Source of the DNA: SIG299 sp051880375
GTDB lineage: Bacteria; Bacillota; Clostridia; Lachnospirales; Lachnospiraceae
NCBI GenBank assembly: GCA_051880375.1
Contig: JBJENV010000078.1
Coordinates: 1 to 64,000 of the forward strand
Length of the DNA stretch: 64,000 nt
Direction: 5' to 3'
The notes under the pieces are model-generated. The model made no database searches, had not been told where the DNA came from, and was given only the letters and a program-made list of their open reading frames with translations. Numbering within the stretch: the stretch's first letter is position 1; every line of letters begins with the position of its first letter. Shown piece after piece: positions 7,339 through 16,472 of the stretch. The position numbers were made by a program, and so were the translations under genes.

Positions 7339-9441
7339 ATGAAACAAAAGAAACTGATTCTGTCCACAATGCTTCTGTCCTTCGGACTGCTTGCTTCCTG
7401 CTCCGGGAAGCCTTCCGCCCCTTCGACAAGCGGAGAACTGACAGGCACTCCGGCACCGGAAGTGACCATTTCCCTCAGTCCGTCGCCGGAAGCCACCGTT
7501 TCCCCGACACCGTCGCCGGATCCCCTTATTTCCGCTCTGTCCGCACTTTCTTCAGACCTTGAAACACTGTCCGCCGTTCCGCGTCCGGTCGGCTCGGAAG
7601 GCGAAGAAGCCGCCGTACAGTATTTGCAGAAGCGTTTTCAGGAAATGGGGTACGAAGTAACCCTCCAGCCGTATACCTCTTCCGACGGGAAAACCGGTTC
7701 CAATGTCATCGCCGTAAAACAGGCATCTGCTCCGGAAGCGGATATTCTGGTTATTTCAGCACATCATGACAGCGTTCCGACTGCCTACGGTGCCAACGAT
7801 AATGCTACCGGCGTTTCCGCGCTGCTCGCAGTTGCAGATGCTCTGAAGAATCTGACCTCCGATACCGAGCTGCGCTTTATCAGCTTTACCGACGAGGAAA
7901 ACGGGAAAAACGGCTCCCGTCTGTATGTCAACACGCTTTCCGAAGAGGAAAGGCTTCGCATCATCGGCGATATCCAGTTAGATATGCTTGCCGGTCTCGG
8001 CTCTGATTTCACCATGCTGTATACCACTGACGGTGCAGCAAACTGGCTCACCGATTTGCTGCAGCAAAAGGCCCCTTCCTTGAATCTGACCGCAGAAACC
8101 GCCAGTGACCACACCTCCTTTCAGCTGGCAGGTATTCCGTCTGTACTGCTTAGCCAGAACGCACGGGGTTACCTGTACCATTCTGCCGGAGACATTGCTT
8201 CACAGATTGACCTGCCGACCTTGGAGGCAGTTGTCCGTACCGTGGTCCATGCCGTAACAGAAATCTCCTCGGAAGCAACCGCTTCCTACCGTCAGCTGGC
8301 AAGAGAGCAGGGCGACGGCTATACCTACTCTCATACCAGACAGACCGTAATCTACTTCGGTTCCTCTCTGGAAACAAGCGAAGCTTACATCGGTGCGAAG
8401 GGAACCCTGACCGAACACAGAGAAGAAACCTGGGGAAATTCTACGGGTGCTTACGAAACTCAGGGAAGCTTTACGGACATTTATGATACTTATCGTTATT
8501 CCATGCGGTGGTTTGGAGAGGAAGCCCCTATGAATACCTACTATCACTACCGCAACAACTTCCTGCAAAACATTTCGGTCCATCCGACCGAAACCGGCTA
8601 TACTGCCGAACAAATGCAGGAACTGCTGTATCGTATCTACGGTGCTCCTGAATCTGTCAGGGAAGACGCCGACGGCTCCAAAAAAGAAAATTGGACGGAT
8701 GTTGTATACAGCAAGTACCTCACCCTTTCCACAAGTGATACGGAATGTACCCTGACCGTCAGCAACTACTCTCTCGGTATATCAAACATCCTTGCCTCCT
8801 ATGAAGTGAAAAACGGAACGGCAGAAATTCCGTCCGAACTACACTCTTCTATCTTGGATTATGCCTACTCCGTGCTTCCGAAGCGGGCATGGGAAAAAAT
8901 CACACAGTTTCAGCTGTTTACCGACGGTACAAGCAACATCCTTGCTTACACCTCTCCTCGTAAGAGAGAAGACTACTCCGTAGACAACACGCAGTTTTCC
9001 ATCAGCATCGATTATTATGACGCATACGACGAAAACGGTGCAAAAAGAGACTGGAGCAAGCTGACCGGTACCGTGATACACGAATACGGACATGTCCTGC
9101 TGGAAGATGAAACACAGGTAGATTTGTCTGTCGGAACCAGTACCCATGACCCGGCAGGCTTTATTGAAGGTTCCTTCCGAAAACGGTTTTATGACCGCTT
9201 CTGGAAAGACATTTCCGGTTCCGGTGTCAGAGACTACGAAGAAAACCCTACCAACTATGTCAGCCGTTACGGTGCAAACCAGTTCCACGAAGACATTGCC
9301 GATACGTTTACCATCTTTGTCCTTGGCGAATGTCCTGCCGGCAATACGGTTGCGGAAGAAAAAATCTTATTCTTCTGGGACGATCCTGATATGGTAAGCA
9401 TCCGAAACGAAATCCGCGAAAATATCGGTTTGGAACACTAA
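7339..9441 (+). CDS. Lipoprotein with M28 aminopeptidase domain and C-terminal HEXXH domain
   Basis: 700 residues. The signal peptide ends in a lipobox (LLASC, Cys about residue 21), followed by a Ser/Pro/Thr linker with repeated SPSPE/TPSPD units. The M28 zinc-peptidase domain (about residues 65-310) has the expected ligands: AHHDS (~141), NDNATG (~153), DEENG (~186, catalytic Glu and ligand), SDHTSF and YHSAGD. The C-terminal half is a separate module with VIHEYGHVLL (~579-588) and FHEDIADTF (~650), which looks like a gluzincin-type zinc site. It should act outside the membrane on peptides. A divergent TetR gene probably regulates it. Fusion of two metallopeptidase-like domains is unusual; which domain is active is not known. 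Confidence 0.85.
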   Translation: MKQKKLILSTMLLSFGLLASCSGKPSAPSTSGELTGTPAPEVTISLSPSPEATVSPTPSPDPLISALSALSSDLETLSAVPRPVGSEGEEAAVQYLQKRFQEMGYEVTLQPYTSSDGKTGSNVIAVKQASAPEADILVISAHHDSVPTAYGANDNATGVSALLAVADALKNLTSDTELRFISFTDEENGKNGSRLYVNTLSEEERLRIIGDIQLDMLAGLGSDFTMLYTTDGAANWLTDLLQQKAPSLNLTAETASDHTSFQLAGIPSVLLSQNARGYLYHSAGDIASQIDLPTLEAVVRTVVHAVTEISSEATASYRQLAREQGDGYTYSHTRQTVIYFGSSLETSEAYIGAKGTLTEHREETWGNSTGAYETQGSFTDIYDTYRYSMRWFGEEAPMNTYYHYRNNFLQNISVHPTETGYTAEQMQELLYRIYGAPESVREDADGSKKENWTDVVYSKYLTLSTSDTECTLTVSNYSLGISNILASYEVKNGTAEIPSELHSSILDYAYSVLPKRAWEKITQFQLFTDGTSNILAYTSPRKREDYSVDNTQFSISIDYYDAYDENGAKRDWSKLTGTVIHEYGHVLLEDETQVDLSVGTSTHDPAGFIEGSFRKRFYDRFWKDISGSGVRDYEENPTNYVSRYGANQFHEDIADTFTIFVLGECPAGNTVAEEKILFFWDDPDMVSIRNEIRENIGLEH

Positions 9442-9445
9442 ACTA

Positions 9446-9485
9446 AAAAGGTGCAGTCAGAAATCCGTTTTCTGCTGCACCTTTT
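9446..9485. terminator. Bidirectional terminator between the M28 gene and atpC
   Basis: AAAAGGTGCAG (9446-9456) pairs with CTGCACCTTTT (9475-9485). The T-run on each strand makes it usable for both convergent units, including the end of the ATP synthase operon. Confidence 0.85.
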
Positions 9486-9496
9486 CTTTGTTCTTT

Positions 9497-9916
9497 TTAT
9501 TTTTCCTGTGACTGTGCCAGCTCCAGACGAAGCAGAGAGCGCCGCAGAGCAAGCTCTGCCCGCGCAACATTCACCTCTGCATCTCCGCTTGATAAGCGGC
9601 GTTCGGCACGAAGCTTTGCCTCTCTGGCACGCTGAACGTCGATTTCCTCCGGCCATTCGCAGGACTCCGCTAAAATCGTGATGTGGTCTCCGAAAATTTC
9701 AACGAAGCCGTCATGCAGAGCCGCCTTCCGTTCTCCGCCGTCTTCTTTTATCTTTAAGACGCCGGGTACCAAAATTGCAGTCAAAGGAATGTGATTCTTA
9801 TAAACACCGATTTCCCCTTCCGAGGTTCTCATCTCTACCATTTCAACATCCCCGTCATAGAAAATGCGATCCGGAGAAATGACCTGCAGGCGGAACAATC
9901 TGCTTTGATCTGCCAT
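9497..9916 (-). CDS. atpC: ATP synthase F1 subunit epsilon
   Basis: 139 residues, the normal length. The N-terminal beta-sandwich begins LFRLQVISPDRIFYDGDVEM and contains TSEGEIGVYKNHIPL. The C-terminal helical hairpin has AREAKLRAERRL and ARAELALRRSLLRLELA. It couples rotor and catalytic head and can inhibit ATP hydrolysis. It is the last gene of the operon, 14 bp after atpD, and is followed by a bidirectional terminator. Start ATG 9914-9916 has an AAGGAGAAT RBS. Confidence 0.97.
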   Translation of the reverse strand: MADQSRLFRLQVISPDRIFYDGDVEMVEMRTSEGEIGVYKNHIPLTAILVPGVLKIKEDGGERKAALHDGFVEIFGDHITILAESCEWPEEIDVQRAREAKLRAERRLSSGDAEVNVARAELALRRSLLRLELAQSQEK

Positions 9917-9930
9917 AGAAATTCTCCTTG

Positions 9931-11322
9931 TTACTTTTTCACTCTTGCAATAACGTCGTCAATGTTTCCGGCATTTAAGAAATAGCTTTCCGGAATATCA
10001 TCATGCTTTCCTTCGAGAATCTCTTTAAAGCCCTGAATTGTCTCGGAAATCGGAACGTAGCGTCCCGGAAGACCGGTGAACTGTTCGGCTACATGGAACG
10101 GCTGGGACAGGAATCTCTGTACACGTCTTGCTCTTGCTACAAGAAGCTTTTCCTCTTCGGACAGTTCATCCATACCGAGAATTGCAATAATATCCTGCAG
10201 TTCCTTATATTTCTGTAAGATTTCCTGCACACCGCGCGCTACCTTGTAATGCTCCTCGCCTACGATACGTGGATCCAGGATACGGGAGGTGGACGCCAAC
10301 GGGTCTACCGCAGGGTAAATACCAAGCTCTACGATGGAACGCGACAGAGCCGTCGTTGCATCGAGGTGGGCAAACGTTGTTGCCGGAGCCGGGTCGGTAT
10401 AGTCATCGGCAGGCACATAGACTGCCTGAACCGAAGTGATGGAACCGTTCTTTGTGGAAGTAATACGCTCCTGAAGTGCGCCCATTTCCGTCTGTAAGGT
10501 CGGCTGGTAACCAACGGCAGACGGCATACGTCCAAGCAGAGCGGAAACTTCCGAACCTGCCTGCGTAAAACGGAAAATGTTATCAATGAACAGCAGTACG
10601 TCCTTACCGGTTTTATCACGGAAATACTCTGCCATCGTAAGACCTGTAAGGCCGACTCTCATTCTGGCTCCCGGCGGCTCGTTCATCTGACCGAACACCA
10701 TCGTCGTCTTATTGATAACACCGGATTCAATCATTTCATAGTAGAGGTCATTCCCCTCTCTTGTACGCTCGCCTACGCCCGTGAATACGGAATAGCCGTT
10801 ATGCTCCGTTGCGATATTGGTAATCAGCTCCTGGATTAATACCGTTTTACCTACGCCCGCACCACCGAACAGACCGATTTTACCACCCTTCTGGTAAGGG
10901 CAGAGCAAATCAACAACTTTAATACCGGTTTCGAGCATTTCGGTCTGCGTGGACTGTTCCTCGAACGCCGGAGCTTTTCTGTGGATTGGGTAATATTCTA
11001 CTCCTTCCGGAGCAGGCTTTTCATCAATCGGGTTACCGAGCACGTTAAACATTCTTCCCAGGGTATTCTCTCCGACCGGAACAGAAATCGGTGCGCCGGT
11101 TGCTTCCGCATCCATGCCACGTACCAGTCCGTCCGTCGGTCCCATTGCGATACATCTTACGGTATCATCACCGAGATGCTGCGCAACCTCGACAACCAGT
11201 GTCTTCTCTCCCATAGGAACCTTAATTGCTTCATAAATTTCCGGCAGGTTGCCCTCCGTAAACTTTATATCAAGTACCGCGCCGATAATCTGAGTGATTT
11301 TTCCGATTTTGTTTACTGCCAA
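9931..11322 (-). CDS. atpD: ATP synthase F1 subunit beta
   Basis: About 463 residues; the catalytic subunit. Walker A is GGAGVGKTVLIQEL (near residue 150); the catalytic Glu lies in VGERTREGNDLYYEM, and Walker B in DVLLFIDNIFRFTQAG; the DELSEE motif is present as DELSEEEK. The frame extends to a GTG at 11343. That codon overlaps the AAAGGAG RBS, so TTG at 11320-11322 (product MAVNKIGKITQ) is the better start. Confidence 0.97.
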   Translation of the reverse strand: MAVNKIGKITQIIGAVLDIKFTEGNLPEIYEAIKVPMGEKTLVVEVAQHLGDDTVRCIAMGPTDGLVRGMDAEATGAPISVPVGENTLGRMFNVLGNPIDEKPAPEGVEYYPIHRKAPAFEEQSTQTEMLETGIKVVDLLCPYQKGGKIGLFGGAGVGKTVLIQELITNIATEHNGYSVFTGVGERTREGNDLYYEMIESGVINKTTMVFGQMNEPPGARMRVGLTGLTMAEYFRDKTGKDVLLFIDNIFRFTQAGSEVSALLGRMPSAVGYQPTLQTEMGALQERITSTKNGSITSVQAVYVPADDYTDPAPATTFAHLDATTALSRSIVELGIYPAVDPLASTSRILDPRIVGEEHYKVARGVQEILQKYKELQDIIAILGMDELSEEEKLLVARARRVQRFLSQPFHVAEQFTGLPGRYVPISETIQGFKEILEGKHDDIPESYFLNAGNIDDVIARVKK

Positions 11323-11354
11323 TTTCGTGTCACTCCTTTGCACTGTAATATTTA

Positions 11355-12218
11355 TTAGTTGATTGCATTTGCGCCGGCAATAATTTCTGTCAGTTCCTGA
11401 GTAATGGAGCCCTGTCGTGCTCTGTTATACTTTAAGGACAGGTCAGAAATCATTTCCTCCGCATTGTTTGTTGCAGAATCCATTGCCTGCATTCTTGCAC
11501 CGTTCTCACTTGCAAACGACTGCATCAGACCGCCGTAAATCAGACTGTTGACATACTTCGGAATGATGAGGTCAAGTGCTTCCTCCGCTTCCGGCTCATA
11601 ATTCATCAGGGTCAGCTTGTCCGCCGCATCCTCCTCGTCTGCTTCCTCCGATACGACTACCGGAAGGAGTTTGATAAACGTCGGAATATGGCTCACTGTA
11701 TTCTTAAACTCGGTATAAACAAGATAAATTTCCCCGATGCGTCCCTCTGCGAAATCATTTAAGACTCTGCGCCCGATTGCAACCGCATCGGAAAAGACCG
11801 GCTCATTCATCACATCGGAATAGTCCTCTGCAATTTCATAGCCACGGCGTATAAGCGCATCCTTTCCCTTTCTGCCGACTGCATAAATCACGGCATCTTC
11901 TTTCTTGATTTCACTCGACAGCACAAGCTTTATGATATTGGAGTTATATCCCCCCGCAAGTCCGCGGTTGGAGGTCACTACGATAATACCCTTCTTTTCC
12001 GACTTCCCGCCGTTTAAATACGGATGCAGGATATTCCCCGACTTACGAAGCATTGCATTGACTGCCTCATACATGTGGTGAAAGTACGGTCTTGTATTCT
12101 CCGCTCTCGTCTTTGCCTTCTGCAGTTTTACAGTGGAGACAAGCTTCATTGCCTTCGTGATTTGTCCGGTGCTCTGTATACTTTCCTTACGCCTCTTGAT
12201 GTCTCTCATCGAAGCCAT
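11355..12218 (-). CDS. atpG: ATP synthase F1 subunit gamma
   Basis: 287 residues, the rotor shaft. The terminal helices are clear: MRDIKRRKESIQSTGQITKAM at the start and ARQGSITQELTEIIAGANAI at the end, which form the coiled coil inside the alpha3beta3 head. The start ATG 12216-12218 has a GAGAGGTG RBS; the ATG three codons later is also possible. Confidence 0.97.
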   Translation of the reverse strand: MASMRDIKRRKESIQSTGQITKAMKLVSTVKLQKAKTRAENTRPYFHHMYEAVNAMLRKSGNILHPYLNGGKSEKKGIIVVTSNRGLAGGYNSNIIKLVLSSEIKKEDAVIYAVGRKGKDALIRRGYEIAEDYSDVMNEPVFSDAVAIGRRVLNDFAEGRIGEIYLVYTEFKNTVSHIPTFIKLLPVVVSEEADEEDAADKLTLMNYEPEAEEALDLIIPKYVNSLIYGGLMQSFASENGARMQAMDSATNNAEEMISDLSLKYNRARQGSITQELTEIIAGANAIN

Positions 12219-12231
12219 ACATTACACCTCT

Positions 12232-13740
12232 CTATCCGCGGAATTCTGCTTTGAATGCCTCTATTGCCTTAATCAGTGTCTGCTCGGTTTCCTCGCTCAT
12301 CTGCTTTTCCTCGCGAATTGCCTTCGGCACTTCGGAATACTTGGTGTCGATAAACTCAAACAGTCCCTTCTCAAATTCCTGAATCTCGGAAACCTCGATA
12401 TCCAGAAGATACTTCTTTGTTGCCGCATAAATGATAATGACCTGATACTCTACCGGCATCGGCTTATACTGCGGCTGCTTTAATACCTCACGGATACGTT
12501 CACCCTGTGCCAGCTTTTCCTTTGTATCGGCATCCAGGTCGGAACCGAACTGTGCAAACGCAGCCAATTCTCTGTACTGTGCAAGGTCGATACGAATCGG
12601 TCCGGCAATTTTCTTCATTGCCTTAATCTGTGCAGAACCGCCGACTCTCGATACCGAAAGTCCAGGGTTGACTGCCGGGCGGAAACCGGAGTTGAACATT
12701 TCCGTCTCCAGATAAATCTGACCGTCCGTAATGGAAATTACGTTGGTCGGGATATAGGCAGATACATCACCTGCCTGTGTTTCGATAATCGGAAGTGCCG
12801 TAAGCGAACCGCCGCCAAGCTCATCGGACAGTCTTGCCGCACGTTCCAAAAGTCTCGAGTGCAGGTAGAATACGTCACCCGGATAAGCCTCACGTCCCGG
12901 CGGTCTCTTAAGCAGTAAGGAGAGTGTACGGTAAGCAGCTGCATGCTTACTTAAATCATCGTAAACAATCAGAACATCCTGCCCTGCCTCCATCCATTCC
13001 TCACCGATTGCACATCCCGAATATGGTGCAATATACTGAAGCGGAGCCAGCTCACTCGCCGTTGCGGCTACAACAGTCGTGTAGTCCATCGCTCCGTATT
13101 CTTCTAAGGTTGTTACAATTGAGGCAACTGTGGAAGCCTTCTGTCCGATAGCGACATAAATACACTTCACGTTCTGCCCCTTCTGGTTGATAATCGTATC
13201 AATGGCGATTGCCGTCTTACCGGTCTGTCTGTCACCGATGATTAACTCACGCTGTCCTCTTCCGATCGGTACCATCGAGTCGATTGCCTTGATACCGGTC
13301 TGCAGCGGAGTATCAACCGACTTTCTCGAAATAACGCCGGAAGCCACACGCTCAATCTGACGGTGTTTTGTAGTTTCAATCGGTCCCTTGCCGTCAATCG
13401 GCTGTCCGAGTGCATTGACAACTCGTCCAAGCATTGCGTCACCGACCGGAACCTCTACCACTCGTCCCGTTGTCTTTACCGTATCACCCTCACTGATGCT
13501 CTTTGCATCACCAAGTAAAACAGCACCGACGTTGTCCTCCTCCAGGTTTAACACCATGCCGTATACCTCGCCAGGAAATTCGAGCAGTTCTCCCTGCATC
13601 GCCTTTTCCAGACCATGAATACGTGCAATACCGTCCGCAACCTGAATTACCGTACCAACATCAGATACTTCTAACTTTGTACTGTAATTTTTAATCTGCT
13701 CTTTAATTACCGAACTGATTTCTTCAGGTCTTAAATTCAA
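12232..13740 (-). CDS. atpA: ATP synthase F1 subunit alpha
   Basis: 502 residues, the non-catalytic nucleotide-binding subunit. It has Walker A GDRQTGKTAIAID (near residue 170), PYSGCAIGEEWM, and the subunit signature PAVNPGLSVSRVGGSAQ. The start is TTG 13738-13740 after a GAAGGTG RBS. It lies between atpH and atpG with short gaps. Confidence 0.97.
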   Translation of the reverse strand: MNLRPEEISSVIKEQIKNYSTKLEVSDVGTVIQVADGIARIHGLEKAMQGELLEFPGEVYGMVLNLEEDNVGAVLLGDAKSISEGDTVKTTGRVVEVPVGDAMLGRVVNALGQPIDGKGPIETTKHRQIERVASGVISRKSVDTPLQTGIKAIDSMVPIGRGQRELIIGDRQTGKTAIAIDTIINQKGQNVKCIYVAIGQKASTVASIVTTLEEYGAMDYTTVVAATASELAPLQYIAPYSGCAIGEEWMEAGQDVLIVYDDLSKHAAAYRTLSLLLKRPPGREAYPGDVFYLHSRLLERAARLSDELGGGSLTALPIIETQAGDVSAYIPTNVISITDGQIYLETEMFNSGFRPAVNPGLSVSRVGGSAQIKAMKKIAGPIRIDLAQYRELAAFAQFGSDLDADTKEKLAQGERIREVLKQPQYKPMPVEYQVIIIYAATKKYLLDIEVSEIQEFEKGLFEFIDTKYSEVPKAIREEKQMSEETEQTLIKAIEAFKAEFRG

Positions 13741-13763
13741 GAGATAAGCACCTTCTTTCCGTT

Positions 13764-14315
13764 TTATACTACCACTGAAATCTTCTTAAGCTCTTTGGTC
13801 ATGTTCGCCAGCTTTGTGCGGATACTCGAATCCATCACGCGGTCTCCGATGCGAATCACCATGCCGCCGAGCAACGCAGGGTCCGTATTATAGTGCATCT
13901 GAAACGACTCATACGATGTCTGCTCAAGAAGCTTTTGTTCCACCTGCTTTTTCTGTTCTGCGGATAATTCCACAGCAGAAGTAACCTGTGCAACTCCGAC
14001 CTTGTTGTATTCACGAACCTTTGCATGAAAATAGTCGAAGATAGCTTCGATTTCGTTATATCTACCCTTTTCTACGATGATTACAAGAAAGCCTACAATA
14101 TCATCAAGAAAACGTCCTTTGAACACGTTCTCGATGACGGAAATTTTCTCTTCCTTTGTAATCTGCGGGTGATTTAAGAGTTTTAACAACTCCGGATTTT
14201 CCGCAAAAGTCTGTGAAAGTACGGTCACCTGTTCTTCCACTTCCGATACCATGCCGCGCTCCAGGGCCTGTTCAAACAGCGCCTCGCCGTATATTTTGGA
14301 TACTACTTTTGCCAT
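13764..14315 (-). CDS. atpH: ATP synthase F1 subunit delta
   Basis: 183 residues, part of the peripheral stator joining subunit b to the alpha subunits. It matches the family from KIYGEALFEQALERG at the N-terminus to DPALLGGMVIRIGDRVMDSS near the C-terminus. Its start ATG 14313-14315 lies inside the end of atpF (13-bp overlap), implying translational coupling. Confidence 0.95.
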   Translation of the reverse strand: MAKVVSKIYGEALFEQALERGMVSEVEEQVTVLSQTFAENPELLKLLNHPQITKEEKISVIENVFKGRFLDDIVGFLVIIVEKGRYNEIEAIFDYFHAKVREYNKVGVAQVTSAVELSAEQKKQVEQKLLEQTSYESFQMHYNTDPALLGGMVIRIGDRVMDSSIRTKLANMTKELKKISVVV

Positions 14316-14884
14316 GTATTCTCACCCATTTCATTCAATGCTTCGTCAATCAGCCTTGCCTGAGTTTCTTCATCGATGGATGCGGAAATAATCTTACCTG
14401 CCATCGCCTGTGCAACGTCAATCATTTCCTGTTTTATCTCATCTCTGACCTTACCCTTTTCCAGTTCGATTTCCTTTTCCGCGCGCTCCATGACTCTTGC
14501 CGCCTCTGCCTTGGCTTCGTTTACAATCTCGTTTTCACGAGCAAGCGCTTTCTTTCTTCCTGCGCTTAAAATCTCGTCCACATCCTTGTCCGCCCGGCTG
14601 ATCTTCGCTGTATACTCTTTTTTCATTTCTATGGCGTCTGCCTTTTCCTTTGCGGCAGTGTCCATCTCCTCACGGATTTTGTCCTGGCGCTTTTTCATAA
14701 GCTCCCTTGCCGGATTGAACAGGAGATAAGACATTATAAAAAAGAGGAAGAATACGGCAAGTGCCAGAATCACGGCATCTGCTCCAAGCTGAAGATCCAG
14801 TCCGAAAATACGGTTTGACATCCCGGATTCTGCCTCTAATATGACCGGAGCGGTATGGCTGATACCTGCTAATAAGTTGCTCAA
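14303..14884 (-). CDS. atpF: ATP synthase Fo subunit b
   Basis: 193 residues. A hydrophobic N-terminal part (about residues 32-53, LQLGADAVILALAVFFLFFI) anchors it, followed by a long charged amphipathic helix (about residues 60-190) that forms the peripheral stalk. The start is TTG 14882-14884 with a strong AAAGGAGG RBS eight bases upstream. A single b gene indicates a homodimeric stalk. Confidence 0.95.
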   Translation of the reverse strand: MSNLLAGISHTAPVILEAESGMSNRIFGLDLQLGADAVILALAVFFLFFIMSYLLFNPARELMKKRQDKIREEMDTAAKEKADAIEMKKEYTAKISRADKDVDEILSAGRKKALARENEIVNEAKAEAARVMERAEKEIELEKGKVRDEIKQEMIDVAQAMAGKIISASIDEETQARLIDEALNEMGENTWQK

Positions 14885-14920
14885 GATTCGGCCTCCTTTA
14901 CCTCATTTTGTTATCATGTA

Positions 14921-15190
14921 TTACAGCTTGCCAAGCAGCGGATTTGCGAATAACAAAATAATGGCAACGGCAAAGCCGTAAAGACCTGTTGTCTCGGCAA
15001 CTGCCTGTCCGAATAACATGGTAGACATAATGTTACCGCGTGCACCCGGATTACGTCCGACTGCTGCTGCTGCATGTCCTGCTGCAATACCCTGACCGAT
15101 ACCAGGACCTACACCTGCAATCATCGCAATACCTGCACCGATTGCAGAACAAGCTAAGATTAAACCTTCGTTTGTAATATTACTCATCAT
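14921..15190 (-). CDS. atpE: ATP synthase Fo subunit c, sodium-binding type
   Basis: About 88-89 residues, two transmembrane helices with the polar loop GRNPGARG. Counted from the second Met, it has Pro28-x3-Gln32 in helix 1 (GPGIGQG) and Val63, Glu65, Thr66, Thr67 and Tyr70 in helix 2 (AVAETTGLYG). These are the positions that coordinate Na+ in the Ilyobacter tartaricus c-ring, so a Na+-coupled ring is inferred. Either of the two consecutive ATGs (15188-15190 or 15185-15187) could be the start. A 99-bp gap with a hairpin separates it from atpB. Confidence 0.95.
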   Translation of the reverse strand: MMSNITNEGLILACSAIGAGIAMIAGVGPGIGQGIAAGHAAAAVGRNPGARGNIMSTMLFGQAVAETTGLYGFAVAIILLFANPLLGKL

Positions 15191-15265
15191 AAAATAAACC
15201 TCCGTCTTTCATCAATTTAGATTTTGCAACGCAAAACCTGTAATTTTAATACCGCGGATTTTGGA

Positions 15266-15284
15266 TTTAAACCGCAGGTTTAAA
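15266..15284 (-). other. Intercistronic hairpin between atpB and atpE
   Basis: TTTAAACC (15266-15273) and GGTTTAAA (15277-15284) form a perfect 8-bp stem with a 3-base loop in the longest gap of the atp operon. There is no U-run, so it is not a terminator. RNA processing or protection that raises atpE mRNA, whose product is needed in many copies, is a guess. Confidence 0.45.
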
Positions 15285-15289
15285 ATTTA

Positions 15290-16054
15290 CTACGCTTCCT
15301 CTTCCCCAAAGCACTGGGAAATAAATACCATCGTCAGCATACAGAAAACATACGACTGGATTGCTCCCGAAAATACGTCGAAGTATCCGTGCAGAGCACC
15401 AAACACCGGCCAGATAAACATCTGAAGCAGCTTTGGAACCAGCCCATAGATTAAGCCCATCATAACGGTTCCCGATAAAATGTTACCGAACAGACGGAGA
15501 GACATGGACAATGGTGTCGCAAGCTCACCGATGATGTTAATCGGTGTCAGCAGCAATGGCTGGAACAGCTTGGTCACATGGCCTGCCTTCTCATACTTAA
15601 ATCCATTGTAATGAATCAGCACAAACGTAATCAGGGCAAGTCCAAGTGTTACGCCGTAATCCGCTGTAGGCGGTCTTAGTCCGAACAGTCCGGACAGATT
15701 TGCCACTACGAGAAAAGCAAACAGCGTGCCGATATAGTTGGAAAACTTCCAGCCGTGCTTCTCTCCCATAGTAGTTCTGGTCAGATTGTCTACCGCTTCT
15801 ACCAGGTATTCAATGATATTGAGGAACGTTCCAGGTACTTCATTCGGATCTGCCTTGCGGATGGCACGGTTTGCAGCCAATGCAAACAATGTCAAAACGA
15901 CAACAACAATCAGCAGGCAGACATGCGTATTGGTAATCCACAGTTCCTGTCCGAACAGTTCATACTTAAAAAGTCCGTCAACGCCAAAGGTAATTTCCTC
16001 ACTTTGTGTGGCGGCAAGAACCACTCCTGTTCGTAAGACGCTCCCTAATCCCAC
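15290..16054 (-). CDS. atpB: ATP synthase Fo subunit a
   Basis: 254 residues, a polytopic membrane stator protein that provides the ion half-channels. The diagnostic helix ATPLSMSLRLFGNILSG (near residues 178-194) contains the essential Arg, and FLNIIEYLVEAVDNLTR and LFGLRPPTADYGVTLGLAL are typical of the family. The start is GTG 16052-16054 after GGAAGGTGA. It lies 4 bp downstream of atpI. Confidence 0.95.
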   Translation of the reverse strand: MGLGSVLRTGVVLAATQSEEITFGVDGLFKYELFGQELWITNTHVCLLIVVVVLTLFALAANRAIRKADPNEVPGTFLNIIEYLVEAVDNLTRTTMGEKHGWKFSNYIGTLFAFLVVANLSGLFGLRPPTADYGVTLGLALITFVLIHYNGFKYEKAGHVTKLFQPLLLTPINIIGELATPLSMSLRLFGNILSGTVMMGLIYGLVPKLLQMFIWPVFGALHGYFDVFSGAIQSYVFCMLTMVFISQCFGEEEA

Positions 16055-16058
16055 TTTC

Positions 16059-16457
16059 TCACCTTCCTTTACTTAGTATTTTGTTAAAAAGCTTATGAGT
16101 CAACGGCTGTAAATAAGCCGCAAACTTCAATGTTAAAATGCCAAGCAGTACTCCCAGAAGTGAAATATACTCCGGAAGCAGTACTGCAAGTATCATTCCG
16201 ATGACCATGACAGCCATACGCAGAAATGACCCTCTTTTTATTTTTTTTGCCGCTGCCTCTTCTTCATACAGCATGGCCTGCCCCAATGTAAAATACATAT
16301 GGGATGCCATAAACACTGCAATCACAGCTCCCAGCAGCACACCAAGCGAATACGGCAACCGCTGCTTAATAAACAGATTTCCGAGCAGTTCCACCAAGGT
16401 AAAAACGGCAATGCCGGAAAACAACTCATATAACATAGTCTTTCCTTCTGTCTCCAT
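16059..16457 (-). CDS. atpI: ATP synthase subunit I
   Basis: About 132 residues with four predicted transmembrane helices (near residues 14-30, 38-55, 80-95 and 99-118 of the longer form). AtpI proteins are assembly factors for the c-ring and are not part of the final enzyme; sequence conservation is low, so the call rests on size, topology and its place right before atpB. An internal start at 16436 (MLYELFSG, with an AAGGAAAG RBS) is equally plausible. It follows atpZ by 15 bp. Confidence 0.8.
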   Translation of the reverse strand: METEGKTMLYELFSGIAVFTLVELLGNLFIKQRLPYSLGVLLGAVIAVFMASHMYFTLGQAMLYEEEAAAKKIKRGSFLRMAVMVIGMILAVLLPEYISLLGVLLGILTLKFAAYLQPLTHKLFNKILSKGR

Positions 16458-16472
16458 GATAACCTATCTCCT

